Translations under genes and position numbers: made by a program
Source of the DNA: Helicobacteraceae bacterium
GTDB lineage: Bacteria; Campylobacterota; Campylobacteria; Campylobacterales; SZUA-545
Reading direction: 5' to 3'
Length of the DNA stretch: 8,249 nucleotides
Assembly (NCBI GenBank): GCA_031273735.1
Contig: JAISRI010000129.1
Span: forward strand, 1-8,249
In this document: positions 1-6,423 of the stretch, piece after piece
Layout: each line of letters starts with the position of its first letter
How positions within the stretch are numbered: the stretch's first letter is position 1
Notes under the pieces: model-generated
The model's database searches: none
Told to the model about the DNA's origin: nothing
What the model saw: only the letters and a program-made list of their open reading frames with translations

Positions 1-347
1 GTATCGTTTTCTACGCCGCGCAAAACGCCTTTTATTCTAGTTTTGTCGCGCAAAAAAACCTTGATTGCCTCGCCGATCGCGCCTTGAAAATGCTCGATCG
101 TCCGCAAACGCCGTTCTATGCCCGGCGACGAAACCTCTAAAACGTATTCGCCGTCGATCGGCGGCGTTACGTCAAAAAACGGCGAAAGCAAACGGCTGAT
201 CTTGGCGCACAGCTCCACGTCTACGCCCCCTTCGCGATCGACAAAAACGCGAAAGATTTTTCGCCCCGCTTCGTTTGCGATCTCCGTATCGTAGAGTTTC
301 GCGCCAGCGCTTGCGATTAACGGCGCGATCTGCTCTTCTAAGCTCAT
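1..347 (-). CDS. rimP: Ribosome maturation factor RimP, 3' end cut by the window
   Basis: RimP assists assembly of the 30S ribosomal subunit in the cytoplasm. The reverse strand reads from an ATG at 345-347 through 115 codons to the window edge without a stop, so the C-terminal part is missing. The protein begins MSLEEQIAPLIASAGAKLYD. It carries the RimP N-terminal domain signature VLEVSSPGIERRL at about residues 69-81, preceded by the FRVFVDREGGVDVE segment. The ATG overlaps the rbfA stop in an ATGA arrangement, and an AAAGG ribosome binding site (354-358) lies 6 nt upstream, so the start is well supported and translation is probably coupled to rbfA. It is the last visible gene of the infB cluster. 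Identity is confident from the motif and from rbfA-rimP adjacency, which is common in bacteria. Confidence 0.93.
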   Translation of the reverse strand, partial: MSLEEQIAPLIASAGAKLYDTEIANEAGRKIFRVFVDREGGVDVELCAKISRLLSPFFDVTPPIDGEYVLEVSSPGIERRLRTIEHFQGAIGEAIKVFLRDKTRIKGVLRGVEND

Positions 348-700
348 TTGTCGCCTTTATGAATCCGATCGAAGATCGCGTCCAATCGCGTCCTGTTTTC
401 CAAACTATCGTCAAACCTAAAGTGTAAAATCGGACAACGCCGCCAGCTCAAAGCGCCCGCGACATAAGAGGCGATATAACCGCTTGCCTTTCGTAGCTTC
501 GCCAAAATATGCGCCCGATCCTCTTGCGCCGCGCCGCCGCCGTCTATCATTACCGTCGCGTCTTTTTTGTCCCGCGCCAAAACCGCGCCCAAAACGACAA
601 GCCCCGCAAGCTCCTCGTCCTCCAAACTCGCGATCGCCTCGCAAAGCCTCTCATACAACGCGCTCTCGGCTCTTTGCAGGCGAACGAGGGGGTCTGTCAT
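344..700 (-). CDS. rbfA: 30S ribosome-binding factor A (RbfA)
   Basis: RbfA is a small KH-fold protein that binds immature 30S subunits and helps 16S rRNA 5'-end maturation. The 118-residue length is typical of the family. The region KLRKASGYIASYVA (about 68-81) contains the Ala-Ser-Gly kink (A72-G74) that replaces the usual KH loop in RbfA. It is followed by RRCPILHFRFDDSLENRTRL (about 87-106), the family's conserved PxLxFxxDDSxE block. The start ATG (698-700) overlaps the infB TGA in an ATGA arrangement. GAGG inside the infB tail, 7 nt upstream, can serve as ribosome binding site. The 3' end overlaps rimP the same way, so infB, rbfA and rimP look translationally coupled. Confidence 0.95.
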   Translation of the reverse strand: MTDPLVRLQRAESALYERLCEAIASLEDEELAGLVVLGAVLARDKKDATVMIDGGGAAQEDRAHILAKLRKASGYIASYVAGALSWRRCPILHFRFDDSLENRTRLDAIFDRIHKGDK

Positions 701-3360
701 ACCTTTGCCTCGAAAACGGCTTCGACCTCGAAGGATTTATAAACCTCGATCAGATCGCCCGTTCTGATCTCGCTAAAGCCGTCAAGCCCCACGCCGCACT
801 CCAAGCCTTTGCCGACCTCTTTAACGTCGTCCTTAAAGCGTTTAAGCGTTTCGATTCTGCCTTTGTAAATCTCGACCTCGCCGCGCGTAACCCTAGCGAT
901 CGCGCCGCGAATAACCTCGCCGTCCAAAACCATACAACCCGCGATCCGTCCGAGTTTTGGAATGTCGAAAACCTGACGCGCTTCGGCTTTGCCGATCAAC
1001 TGTTCTTTGGTAACTTTGCTTAACATTCCGCCAAGCGCCGCGCTTACGTCGTCTAATAGATTATAAATAACGTCGTAACTTTTGATCGTTACGCCCATCG
1101 CTTTTGCGCGATCTTTGACGATCTGCGACGGTTTGATATGAAAGCCCAAAATAACGGAATGTTCGCTCGCCGCCGCCAACGCCAAATCGCTTCCGCTAAT
1201 TTCGCCTACCGCCGAATGGATAATATCGGCTTTGACCTCCGCGTTTTTCAGCTTCGCGATCGACGAGCTAAGCGCCTCTACCGCACCCTGCGCGTCGGCT
1301 TTAAGGATAATCGGCAGGCGTTTTAGCTTGCCCTCCGCGATCAACTCGCCCAAATCCTCCAACGTGGCTTTTGTGGAAAGCGAGAGGGCGCGGGCGCGTT
1401 CGTAATCGGCGCGTTTTTGCGCGTAGTGTTTGGCTACTTCGGGATCGGGCATAGCGATCAGATAGTCGCCGCTATCGGGCGTTACGTCAAGCCCGACGAT
1501 CCGCCCCGCTTCGCTTGGGTGGAGTTTTTTGATCTGCGCGCCGTGATCGTTGATAATAGCGCGGACTCGCCCAAAAGCCGTCCCCGCCACGACGTTATCG
1601 CCCGTTTGAAGCGTTCCGTTGCGCACGATCACGGTCGCTACGGGTCCTCGCCCCTTTTCTAGCGAGCTTTCTATAACGACCGCCTTTGCGAAAGCGTCGT
1701 TCTCGGCTTTAAGCTCCATCAACTCGGCTTGAATCAGGATCGTTTCCAAAAGATTTTCAACGCCCAAGCCCGTTTTAGCCGAAACGCCCACGCACTCGGT
1801 ATCGCCGCCCCAATCGTGCGGCGTTAAACCCGCTTCGGCAAGCTCCGCTTTTACCTTATCGGGATTTGCGGCGGGTTTGTCCATCTTGTTGATTGCGACG
1901 ATAATCGGGCATTTCGCGGCTTTAGCGTGCGCGATCGCCTCTTTGGTTTGAGGCATTACGCCGTCGTCCGCCGCCACGACGATAATCACAACGTCGGTGA
2001 TCGTCGCGCCCCTAGCTCTCATTTGGCTAAACGCCTCGTGTCCGGGCGTGTCGATAAAGGTGATCTTTTTGCCGTTTTTCGTAACGGCGTAAGCGCCGAT
2101 ATGTTGCGTAATACCGCCCGCTTCGCCGCTTGCCACCCGCGAGCTTCTAATATAGTCCAAAAGCGACGTTTTGCCGTGATCGACGTGTCCCATAATCGTA
2201 ACGATCGGCGGACGGGTCTGCCCTTTTTGATGGCGCTCTTTGTGTTCCTCGTCGTAGATCGCCACGTAGTCTAACGCCTGCGTTTCGTCTTTCGTCCGCA
2301 CCTCGACGCCAAACTCGGAGGCTAAAATCTCGATCGCGTCTTTGCCCAAAAAGTCGTTTTTGGTAACCATCATTCCAAGCTCGAAGAGCTTTTTGATCAC
2401 CGCCGCGATCGGCTGATCAATAATCTCCGCAAACTCGTAAACGCGCACGTCTTCGCTGATCTCCGCCACGCTAACGGCGCTCTCTTTGACCTCCCGCGTC
2501 CGTTCTAACGGGCGGGAGCGCCTCCGCCGCGACCTAGCTATGCTTCCGCCGTCGCTTGCGACTCTGTTAAACGTTCCGCCGCCTAGCGTTTTGGCTTTCT
2601 CGTAATCGCGTTTCGCGTTGCGCTGGTTGCGCTCCTGTTCGGCTAGGAAATCGCTAACGCCTACGGAAAGATCGGGCATAACGATCATATTGTCTTCAAA
2701 ATGATCGAACGCGCCCAGATCGCGATCGCGCAAAATCTCGATCTTTTGTCCCTGCTCTTTTTTGCCGCCCGTTACGACGGCTTTCTTCTCTTTTTTGGGC
2801 TTGCGCTCCTCTTCGGGCGCGTTCGGAGCGACTTTATGCCGCCCGTATCCGTGCGCGAAGCTATCGCCATAAGAGCGCTCGACGACGCTCGTCGAGGACG
2901 AAACGACGACGCGTTTTTTGTTGATAATCGTAAGCCCCGACATTTTGCGCGCGATCTCGATTGGACGCGCCTGCGCTTTAGGCGGCGGCGCGACCTTTTT
3001 ACGCGGTTGCGGCGCGGGGCGCGTTATAGGCGCTTGCTGCGCGAGCGGCTTTATTTCGACTTTTTTAACCTCGACCTCTATTTTTGTTTCGGCTTCCTTT
3101 GGCTTGCGTTTCTGTTCGCTCGCAACGGGCTTTTTCTCTTCGGCTTCTTTCGCGGCGCGTTTTGGCGCGAGCGGTTCGATCGGTTCGATCGGAGCGACGC
3201 CGCCCTTCATTAAATAATTAACGAGTTGCACCGCCTCCTCTTCCGAAACGGAGCTTTGTTGCGATCTGGCGGCGATTCCTAGCGCTTTGCAAGCGTCCAA
3301 CACCTCTTTGGGTTTTTTCGCGGCTTCAAGCGCGATTTCCGTAATCTTTACTATACTCAA
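697..3360 (-). CDS. infB: Translation initiation factor IF-2
   Basis: IF-2 is the GTPase that places initiator fMet-tRNA on the 30S subunit and promotes 50S joining. The 887-residue protein starts with an IF2 N-terminal motif (VKITEIALEAAKKPKEVLDA, 4-23), then a low-complexity Lys/Pro/Glu linker (about 53-300). A second IF2-N module follows (about 304-355), then the G domain: G1 GHVDHGKT (391-398), G2 GGITQHIGAY (415-424), G3 DTPGHEAF (437-444), G4 NKMD (491-494) and G5 SAKTG (527-531). The beta-barrel and C-terminal tRNA-binding domains follow to residue 887. All GTPase motifs are intact. The start is a TTG (3358-3360) that overlaps the ylxR stop (TTGA). It is chosen because the protein then begins exactly where the family's first domain begins, because no ATG occurs until residue 51, and because AAGGAGA lies 7 nt upstream. 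Open plus-strand frames inside it are shadows. Confidence 0.98.
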   Translation of the reverse strand: MSIVKITEIALEAAKKPKEVLDACKALGIAARSQQSSVSEEEAVQLVNYLMKGGVAPIEPIEPLAPKRAAKEAEEKKPVASEQKRKPKEAETKIEVEVKKVEIKPLAQQAPITRPAPQPRKKVAPPPKAQARPIEIARKMSGLTIINKKRVVVSSSTSVVERSYGDSFAHGYGRHKVAPNAPEEERKPKKEKKAVVTGGKKEQGQKIEILRDRDLGAFDHFEDNMIVMPDLSVGVSDFLAEQERNQRNAKRDYEKAKTLGGGTFNRVASDGGSIARSRRRRSRPLERTREVKESAVSVAEISEDVRVYEFAEIIDQPIAAVIKKLFELGMMVTKNDFLGKDAIEILASEFGVEVRTKDETQALDYVAIYDEEHKERHQKGQTRPPIVTIMGHVDHGKTSLLDYIRSSRVASGEAGGITQHIGAYAVTKNGKKITFIDTPGHEAFSQMRARGATITDVVIIVVAADDGVMPQTKEAIAHAKAAKCPIIVAINKMDKPAANPDKVKAELAEAGLTPHDWGGDTECVGVSAKTGLGVENLLETILIQAELMELKAENDAFAKAVVIESSLEKGRGPVATVIVRNGTLQTGDNVVAGTAFGRVRAIINDHGAQIKKLHPSEAGRIVGLDVTPDSGDYLIAMPDPEVAKHYAQKRADYERARALSLSTKATLEDLGELIAEGKLKRLPIILKADAQGAVEALSSSIAKLKNAEVKADIIHSAVGEISGSDLALAAASEHSVILGFHIKPSQIVKDRAKAMGVTIKSYDVIYNLLDDVSAALGGMLSKVTKEQLIGKAEARQVFDIPKLGRIAGCMVLDGEVIRGAIARVTRGEVEIYKGRIETLKRFKDDVKEVGKGLECGVGLDGFSEIRTGDLIEVYKSFEVEAVFEAKV
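3173..3192. repeat. 9-bp tandem repeat in the infB linker
   Basis: GGTTCGATC occurs twice head to tail (3173-3181 and 3182-3190) and is followed by GG. On the infB strand it encodes an Ile-Glu-Pro duplication (IEPIEP, residues 58-63) in the disordered linker. The unit is in frame (9 bp), so copy-number change would lengthen or shorten the linker without a frameshift. Each copy contributes a CGATCG palindrome. Confidence 0.7.
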
Positions 3361-3587
3361 GCGGGCGTCTCCTTTAGCGACTCGATCAATTCCGTATTAA
3401 CCTCTTTTTTGCAATGACGGGCGATCTGCTTTGATATTTTTGGCGCGGTTATACAATTCGCGCATAGATAGAAACTACGCCCGCTATTTGCGTATGCGAT
3501 TAAACGACCGTCCGCGCATTGCAGTCGATAAAGCGTCTTTTGTTCAAATCTTCCGCGACAAGCAACGCACATTCTGATCGGCGACAT
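3357..3587 (-). CDS. YlxR/DUF448-family protein with paired CxxC motifs
   Basis: This is a short (76-residue) protein of the YlxR (DUF448) family, usually found next to infB; the family is described as nucleic-acid binding. It begins MSPIRMCVACRGRFEQKTLY, matching the family's N-terminal R-x-C-x-x-C-R segment. It has a second pair in GRSFYLCANC. The four cysteines (C7, C10, C42, C45) form two CxxC knuckles that could bind zinc; that is inference. The frame stays open upstream to about 3704, but the conserved block begins right after the ATG at 3585-3587 and a promoter lies in the upstream part, so the shorter start is chosen. Its stop overlaps the infB TTG (TTGA). No clear Shine-Dalgarno precedes the ATG. 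Confidence 0.85.
   Translation of the reverse strand: MSPIRMCVACRGRFEQKTLYRLQCADGRLIAYANSGRSFYLCANCITAPKISKQIARHCKKEVNTELIESLKETPA
3368..3374 (-). promoter_or_regulatory. Ribosome binding site that decides the infB TTG start
   Basis: On the minus strand AAGGAGA sits 7 nt before the TTG at 3358-3360, inside the last codons of ylxR. It is a near-perfect Shine-Dalgarno sequence. It supports initiation at TTG despite the weak start codon, and ties infB translation to ylxR translation. Confidence 0.75.
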
Positions 3588-3596
3588 TGGGCGCGG

Positions 3597-3625
3597 ATTA
3601 TACCACCTAGACCTTTTATAATCAA
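3597..3625 (-). promoter_or_regulatory. Sigma-70-type promoter for ylxR-infB-rbfA-rimP
   Basis: On the minus strand TTGATT (3620-3625) and a perfect TATAAT (3597-3602) are separated by 17 bp, with TGG immediately before the -10 (extended -10). Only 9 nt separate the -10 box from the ylxR ATG, so the expected transcript start falls within about three bases of the start codon. The match is strong by eye; activity is inferred. Confidence 0.6.
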
Positions 3626-3712
3626 AACTAGACCCGTAAGAGATCAAAAATCCCCGCTTTTGATAGCGCCCGTTTAGGCGAAAATCCAAAAGAAACGCGG
3701 GCAAATTACGAA

Positions 3713-3733
3713 ACGGCGGCGTTTATACGCCGT
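3713..3733 (-). terminator. Weak hairpin after thrB, possible partial terminator
   Basis: Downstream of the thrB stop the minus strand can form ACGGCG/CGCCGT (arms 3728-3733 and 3713-3718, 9-nt loop), followed by TTTCG. It can alternatively form CGGCGT/ACGCCG (3717-3732) with a 4-nt loop. The U tract is poor, so this may be a weak terminator or only a structured spacer. A perfect 10-bp palindrome, CGCTTAAGCG (3734-3743), lies beside it. Confidence 0.3.
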
Positions 3734-3754
3734 CGCTTAAGCGCGATTTAGTTT

Positions 3755-4636
3755 TTAGGAAAAATGCGCGCCGAGCGCGTCAAACTCAAAGATTTCGGTG
3801 CGAAAAGAGGGGAAACCTTTACGCAGGGCAAGGGCGATTTTTTGCGCGTCGTCGCCGTCTTTGGCAAGGTTAAAAAAGCTCGATCCGCTTCCGCTTAAAG
3901 AGGAGGATAGCGCGCCCGCTTCAAAAGCGGTTTTCTGAACCTCGAATAGTTCGGGAAGGAAACGCATTCTGATCGTCTGATGAAGGCGATCCTCGCACGC
4001 GGAGCGAAGCAGATCGTAATCTTTTGTTAAAAGCGCGGCGGTTAGAAGCGAGCTACGGGCGATATTAAAAGTCGCGTCTTCTATTTTTAGCTTTTTTGGC
4101 AGGGCGTTTCGGCTGAACTTTGTGGAGATCGGCTTGTCGGGAATCGTAACGACCGCTCGCAACCGATCCTCTAGGCGGGCGCGACTGAAAACGACCCCCG
4201 CCTCCTCTACCGCGCAGACGCAAAAGCCGCCAAAGGTCGCCGGCGTGATATTATCGGGGTGCTGTTCGTAAGTTAGCGCTTCGTTTAGAATCAGGCGTTT
4301 GTCCAGCGGAACTTTCGCCGTCAAATACGCGGCGCTTAACGCCGATACGATCGCCGCCGACGAGCTTCCCAAACCGCGCGAAAGCGGAATGTTGTTTTCA
4401 AAGCGAAAACGAAACGCGCCATCCGCGCCCGTTAAACGTTTATAGGTTTTGTAAAAGATATTTAAAAAAGCGTTGCCGTTTTTGGTTTTCAAAAATCTTG
4501 CGCCCTCTCCTCGCACCGACACGCTAAAAAACTTTGAAGGCTGAATATCGATCGCGTTATAAAACTTTAGAGCTACGCCCAAACAATCAAATCCTGGCCC
4601 CATATTGGCGCTGGTCGCCGGAACGATAATTTTCAA
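3755..4636 (-). CDS. thrB: Homoserine kinase (GHMP family)
   Basis: Homoserine kinase phosphorylates L-homoserine with ATP to O-phosphohomoserine, the substrate of threonine synthase, in the cytoplasm. The 293-residue protein begins with the family's N-terminal motif (VPATSANMGPGFDCLGVALK, 5-24). It has the GHMP ATP-binding loop PLSRGLGSSSAAI (84-96), the EQHPDNITPATFGG segment (124-137) and the C-terminal GHMP motif SSSLSGSGSSFF (244-255). The length matches Campylobacterota ThrB. The start is TTG (4634-4636), giving MKIIVPATSAN; the family starts at this point and a TAAAGGA ribosome binding site lies 5 nt upstream, overlapping the stop of the preceding gene. The neighbours have no threonine role; the gene shares the operon by position only. 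Identity is confident. Confidence 0.96.
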   Translation of the reverse strand: MKIIVPATSANMGPGFDCLGVALKFYNAIDIQPSKFFSVSVRGEGARFLKTKNGNAFLNIFYKTYKRLTGADGAFRFRFENNIPLSRGLGSSSAAIVSALSAAYLTAKVPLDKRLILNEALTYEQHPDNITPATFGGFCVCAVEEAGVVFSRARLEDRLRAVVTIPDKPISTKFSRNALPKKLKIEDATFNIARSSLLTAALLTKDYDLLRSACEDRLHQTIRMRFLPELFEVQKTAFEAGALSSSLSGSGSSFFNLAKDGDDAQKIALALRKGFPSFRTEIFEFDALGAHFS

Positions 4637-4641
4637 TGGTT

Positions 4642-4648
4642 TCCTTTA
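4642..4648 (-). promoter_or_regulatory. Ribosome binding site for thrB overlapping the tsaB-like stop
   Basis: Minus strand TAAAGGA contains both the TAA stop of the upstream gene (4646-4648) and AAGGA, 5 nt before the thrB TTG. It supports the TTG start and suggests coupled translation. Confidence 0.65.
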
Positions 4649-5110
4649 CGCCGCGTCCAAGATATAATTTGGAAGCGTTTGATCGTCAAAAAGAGTTATA
4701 TCTAATCTATTCGGCGGCTTTAAACTCTCCTCAAAAGGCGCGTCGAATATCTCAATCTCGATTCGCTTATCTTTTTTGACAAAGCGCCGTTTGCCATGCG
4801 CCAAGATCGGGCGATCGCCGCTTAGGTTAAAACTATCGGTCGCTAAAAACGGAATATCCCTAGCGAACGCAAAAGTTTTCAAGAAAATATAGCCGAGCTT
4901 TAATCCCATAAAGCTACCTGGTCCTCTTGCGTATAAAACCTTAACGATATTAAAGCGAATATCGATCGCTTTCATAATCGAAAATAGCCCTTCGCTTAAA
5001 GGCTTGTCTATTTCAAAAAACTCTAACGCTTCGCCGCTTTCATTATAAACGGCGAGCCTAGCGGGCTTTGTCGCGCCGATTAAAAGAATAATCGCGTTAG
5101 GCAAACGCAT
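4646..5110 (-). CDS. tsaB: Short TsaB/YeaZ-like protein of tRNA t6A modification
   Basis: TsaB is the non-catalytic partner of TsaD in adding threonylcarbamoyl to A37 of ANN-decoding tRNAs. Family membership rests on ARGPGSFMGLKLGYIFLKTF (61-80), which matches the conserved GPGSFTGLRIG segment, and on the following FLATDSFN (88-95). The protein has 154 residues, well below the roughly 230 of E. coli TsaB. The usual N-terminal DTS/DTA of the ASKHA fold is replaced by IGAT (11-14). This suggests a reduced C-terminal region, as recalled for other Campylobacterota members (C. jejuni Cj0133). The ATG (5108-5110) lies inside the end of lpxC (14-bp overlap); the best Shine-Dalgarno, GGAGG, is rather far upstream (15 nt), so the exact start is less certain. 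Confidence 0.8.
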   Translation of the reverse strand: MRLPNAIILLIGATKPARLAVYNESGEALEFFEIDKPLSEGLFSIMKAIDIRFNIVKVLYARGPGSFMGLKLGYIFLKTFAFARDIPFLATDSFNLSGDRPILAHGKRRFVKKDKRIEIEIFDAPFEESLKPPNRLDITLFDDQTLPNYILDAA

Positions 5111-5987
5111 GTTCTAACTCTTTTGCCTCCGCTTTCGCGCCGTCGGCTTCTACGATCTTATAGGCTTCGGGATCGCTTAAAAGCGCTTTTACCAATAGAT
5201 GATTTAGGTGATGGCTACCCGCGTAAGCCTCGTAACGCCCCAAAAACGGCGCGCCCAAAAACGCCATATCGCCGATCGCGTCTAAAATTTTATGCCGCAC
5301 GAACTCGTCGGAAAATCTTAATCCGCCCGCGTTCAATACGCGCTTTTCGTCAAGCACGATCGCGTTGTCTAAGCTACCGCCTAACCCTTTGCCGATCGAA
5401 CGCATATAATCGACCTCTTTTAAGAAGCCGAAAGTTCTTGCCCGCGCTATCTCTTTTATGTAGTTTTCTTTTGAGAAAATAAAGCGAAATTCCTGCCGCT
5501 GTATCGCGGGATGATCAAACCTAATTTCAAATAGAATTTCGCTACTTTTGTAAGGGGTTAAACGCGCAAACTTATCGCCGATACGCGCCTCGATTGGCTT
5601 TTGAACGACAATCGCTTTTTTTGGCTTTTCTTGCGTCCTGATTCCAGCCTCCTCGAAGAGCATACAAAAACTTGCCGCCGATCCGTCCATAATGGGCGCT
5701 TCGTCGCCGTCTATGCCGACCTCCAAATTGTCGATGCCCATAGCGAGCGTCGCCGATAAAAAGTGTTCGATAGTGGAAATTGTCGCGTTTTTCGCTCCGA
5801 TTACCGTCGCGAGCCGCGTATCGACGACGTTTTCGGTCTTGATCGGAATTGATACGCCTAGATCGTCGCGGACAAAAACGACGCCGAAATCTTCCGGCGC
5901 GGGGCGTAGCCGCATTCGCACGGGGTTGCCGCTATGTAGTCCCACGCCGACAATCTCGACCGGCGAGGCGATTGTGTGTTGTTTCAT
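5097..5987 (-). CDS. lpxC: UDP-3-O-acyl-N-acetylglucosamine deacetylase (LpxC)
   Basis: LpxC is the zinc-dependent cytoplasmic hydrolase that removes acetate from UDP-3-O-acyl-GlcNAc, the committed step of lipid A synthesis. The 296-residue length is usual. Visible features are the N-terminal GVGLHSG (14-20), STIEHFLSA (71-79) with the general-base Glu74 and zinc ligand His75, and the RHKILDAIGD block (231-240) with zinc ligands His232 and Asp236. The GSHHLNH segment (257-263) has His259 in the position of the E. coli catalytic His265. All key residues are present, so the enzyme should be active and the organism should make lipid A. The ATG (5985-5987) is preceded by GAGAGGA. It opens the lpxC-tsaB-thrB unit and diverges from the plus-strand pair. 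Confidence 0.97.
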   Translation of the reverse strand: MKQHTIASPVEIVGVGLHSGNPVRMRLRPAPEDFGVVFVRDDLGVSIPIKTENVVDTRLATVIGAKNATISTIEHFLSATLAMGIDNLEVGIDGDEAPIMDGSAASFCMLFEEAGIRTQEKPKKAIVVQKPIEARIGDKFARLTPYKSSEILFEIRFDHPAIQRQEFRFIFSKENYIKEIARARTFGFLKEVDYMRSIGKGLGGSLDNAIVLDEKRVLNAGGLRFSDEFVRHKILDAIGDMAFLGAPFLGRYEAYAGSHHLNHLLVKALLSDPEAYKIVEADGAKAEAKELEHAFA

Positions 5988-6055
5988 TATCCTCTCTCGC
6001 TTAAGACTTCGCGCCGAAAATCGGCTTTTAATATATGACTAAACCGCTTTAGATT

Positions 6056-6061
6056 ATTATA
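6056..6061 (-). promoter_or_regulatory. Candidate -10 box for lpxC
   Basis: The minus strand reads TATAAT, preceded by TTT, about 68 nt before the lpxC ATG, which would give a leader of roughly 60 nt. No good -35 hexamer is seen at 17 bp, but Campylobacterota promoters often lack one. It is the best -10 in the gap for this direction. Confidence 0.45.
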
Positions 6062-6100
6062 AAACTTCTCTATCGCGTTTTGCTTGATCGCTCTTTTAGT

Positions 6101-6129
6101 TTGAAAATACGCCAATATAGCGATATTTT
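6101..6129 (+). promoter_or_regulatory. Candidate promoter for the two plus-strand genes
   Basis: TTGAAA (6101-6106) and TATTTT (6124-6129) are separated by 17 bp; five of six and four of six bases match the sigma-70 consensus. A transcript would start near 6136 and have a leader of about 70 nt. The alternative TAAAAT at 6172-6177 would give a leader near 25 nt. Neither is proven. Confidence 0.35.
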
Positions 6130-6207
6130 GCTTATACCGATCCGATCGACGGTTTTTCAAGGGTAATAGGATAAAATCCCTTTGATTTTAGCGTTTAGGT
6201 TCGGGGA

Positions 6208-6423
6208 ATGTGGAAGTTTTTGGCGATTTTGGCGAGTATAGCGGCGATTATGTTTGTATTCTTTGGCAGAAAAGAGCGCTCTAACGACGAGATAGAAACT
6301 CTCGTCAAATGCGATCTGTGCGGAACCTATGTAACAAAAAAAGAGGCGATCGCAAGCGGCGGTAAAACCTTTTGCTCAAAAAAGTGCGCTATGGAGGCTA
6401 AAAATGATTATGATCGGCGTTAA
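6208..6423 (+). CDS. Small membrane-anchored four-cysteine (TRASH/PP0621-like) protein
   Basis: The function is not known. The 71-residue protein has one N-terminal hydrophobic helix (about residues 2-19, WKFLAILASIAAIMFVFF), then a charged stretch, then a compact cysteine domain. The cysteines are C35, C38 (CDLC) and C56, C60 (FCSKKC), spaced CX2C-X17-CX3C. The FCSxxC ending is typical of TRASH-type metal-binding knuckles and of the small PP0621-like family, so a single bound zinc or similar metal is likely (inference). With GRKER after the helix, the positive-inside rule places the cysteine domain in the cytoplasm. The ATG is preceded by GGGGA directly and by TTTAGG 8 nt away, so the ribosome binding site is imperfect. 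It overlaps the next gene by 20 bp, so the two are probably co-expressed. Confidence 0.8.
   Translation: MWKFLAILASIAAIMFVFFGRKERSNDEIETLVKCDLCGTYVTKKEAIASGGKTFCSKKCAMEAKNDYDRR
6393..6397 (+). promoter_or_regulatory. Ribosome binding site that decides the start of the 132-residue gene
   Basis: GGAGG lies 6 nt before the ATG at 6404 and 12 nt before a second in-frame ATG at 6410, which favours the first. It is inside the end of the upstream gene. Confidence 0.6.

Larger units (their letters stand above)
5988..6207. promoter_or_regulatory. Divergent intergenic region between lpxC and the plus-strand pair
   Basis: This 220-bp gap is more A+T-rich than the genes and must hold promoters for both directions. 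On the minus strand a perfect TATAAT is seen. On the plus strand there is a TTGAAA/TATTTT pair and, closer to the gene, TAAAAT (6172-6177) without a good -35. A short inverted repeat, AATAT-AGCG-ATATT (6114-6127), overlaps the plus-strand candidate and could be an operator or chance. I see no riboswitch-like fold or RNA gene. Confidence 0.55.

Noticed and set aside
484..1023. 179-residue plus-strand open frame
   Set aside because: It lies antisense to rbfA and the end of infB, both with clear family motifs, and its product is a low-complexity Arg/Pro/Ser sequence at the start. It is a shadow of high-GC codon use.
2701..3213. 170-residue plus-strand open frame with Phe/Leu/Arg-rich product
   Set aside because: It is antisense to the Lys/Glu-rich linker of IF-2, which produces Phe/Leu-rich reverse frames. 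There is no ribosome binding site and no recognisable motif.
3588..3704. N-terminal extension of the YlxR-like protein by 39 residues
   Set aside because: The conserved family block begins right after the ATG at 3587, the extension has no family similarity that I recognise, and the best promoter lies within it.
4663..4668. Plus-strand TATAAT near the end of the tsaB-like gene
   Set aside because: It would drive RNA antisense to tsaB and lpxC, has no good -35, and no plus-strand gene follows for 1.5 kb. A chance match is likelier.
6114..6127. AATAT-AGCG-ATATT inverted repeat as a regulator site
   Set aside because: The arms are only 5 bp of A and T, which is expected by chance in an A+T-rich gap. 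It is mentioned with the intergenic region but not called as an operator.
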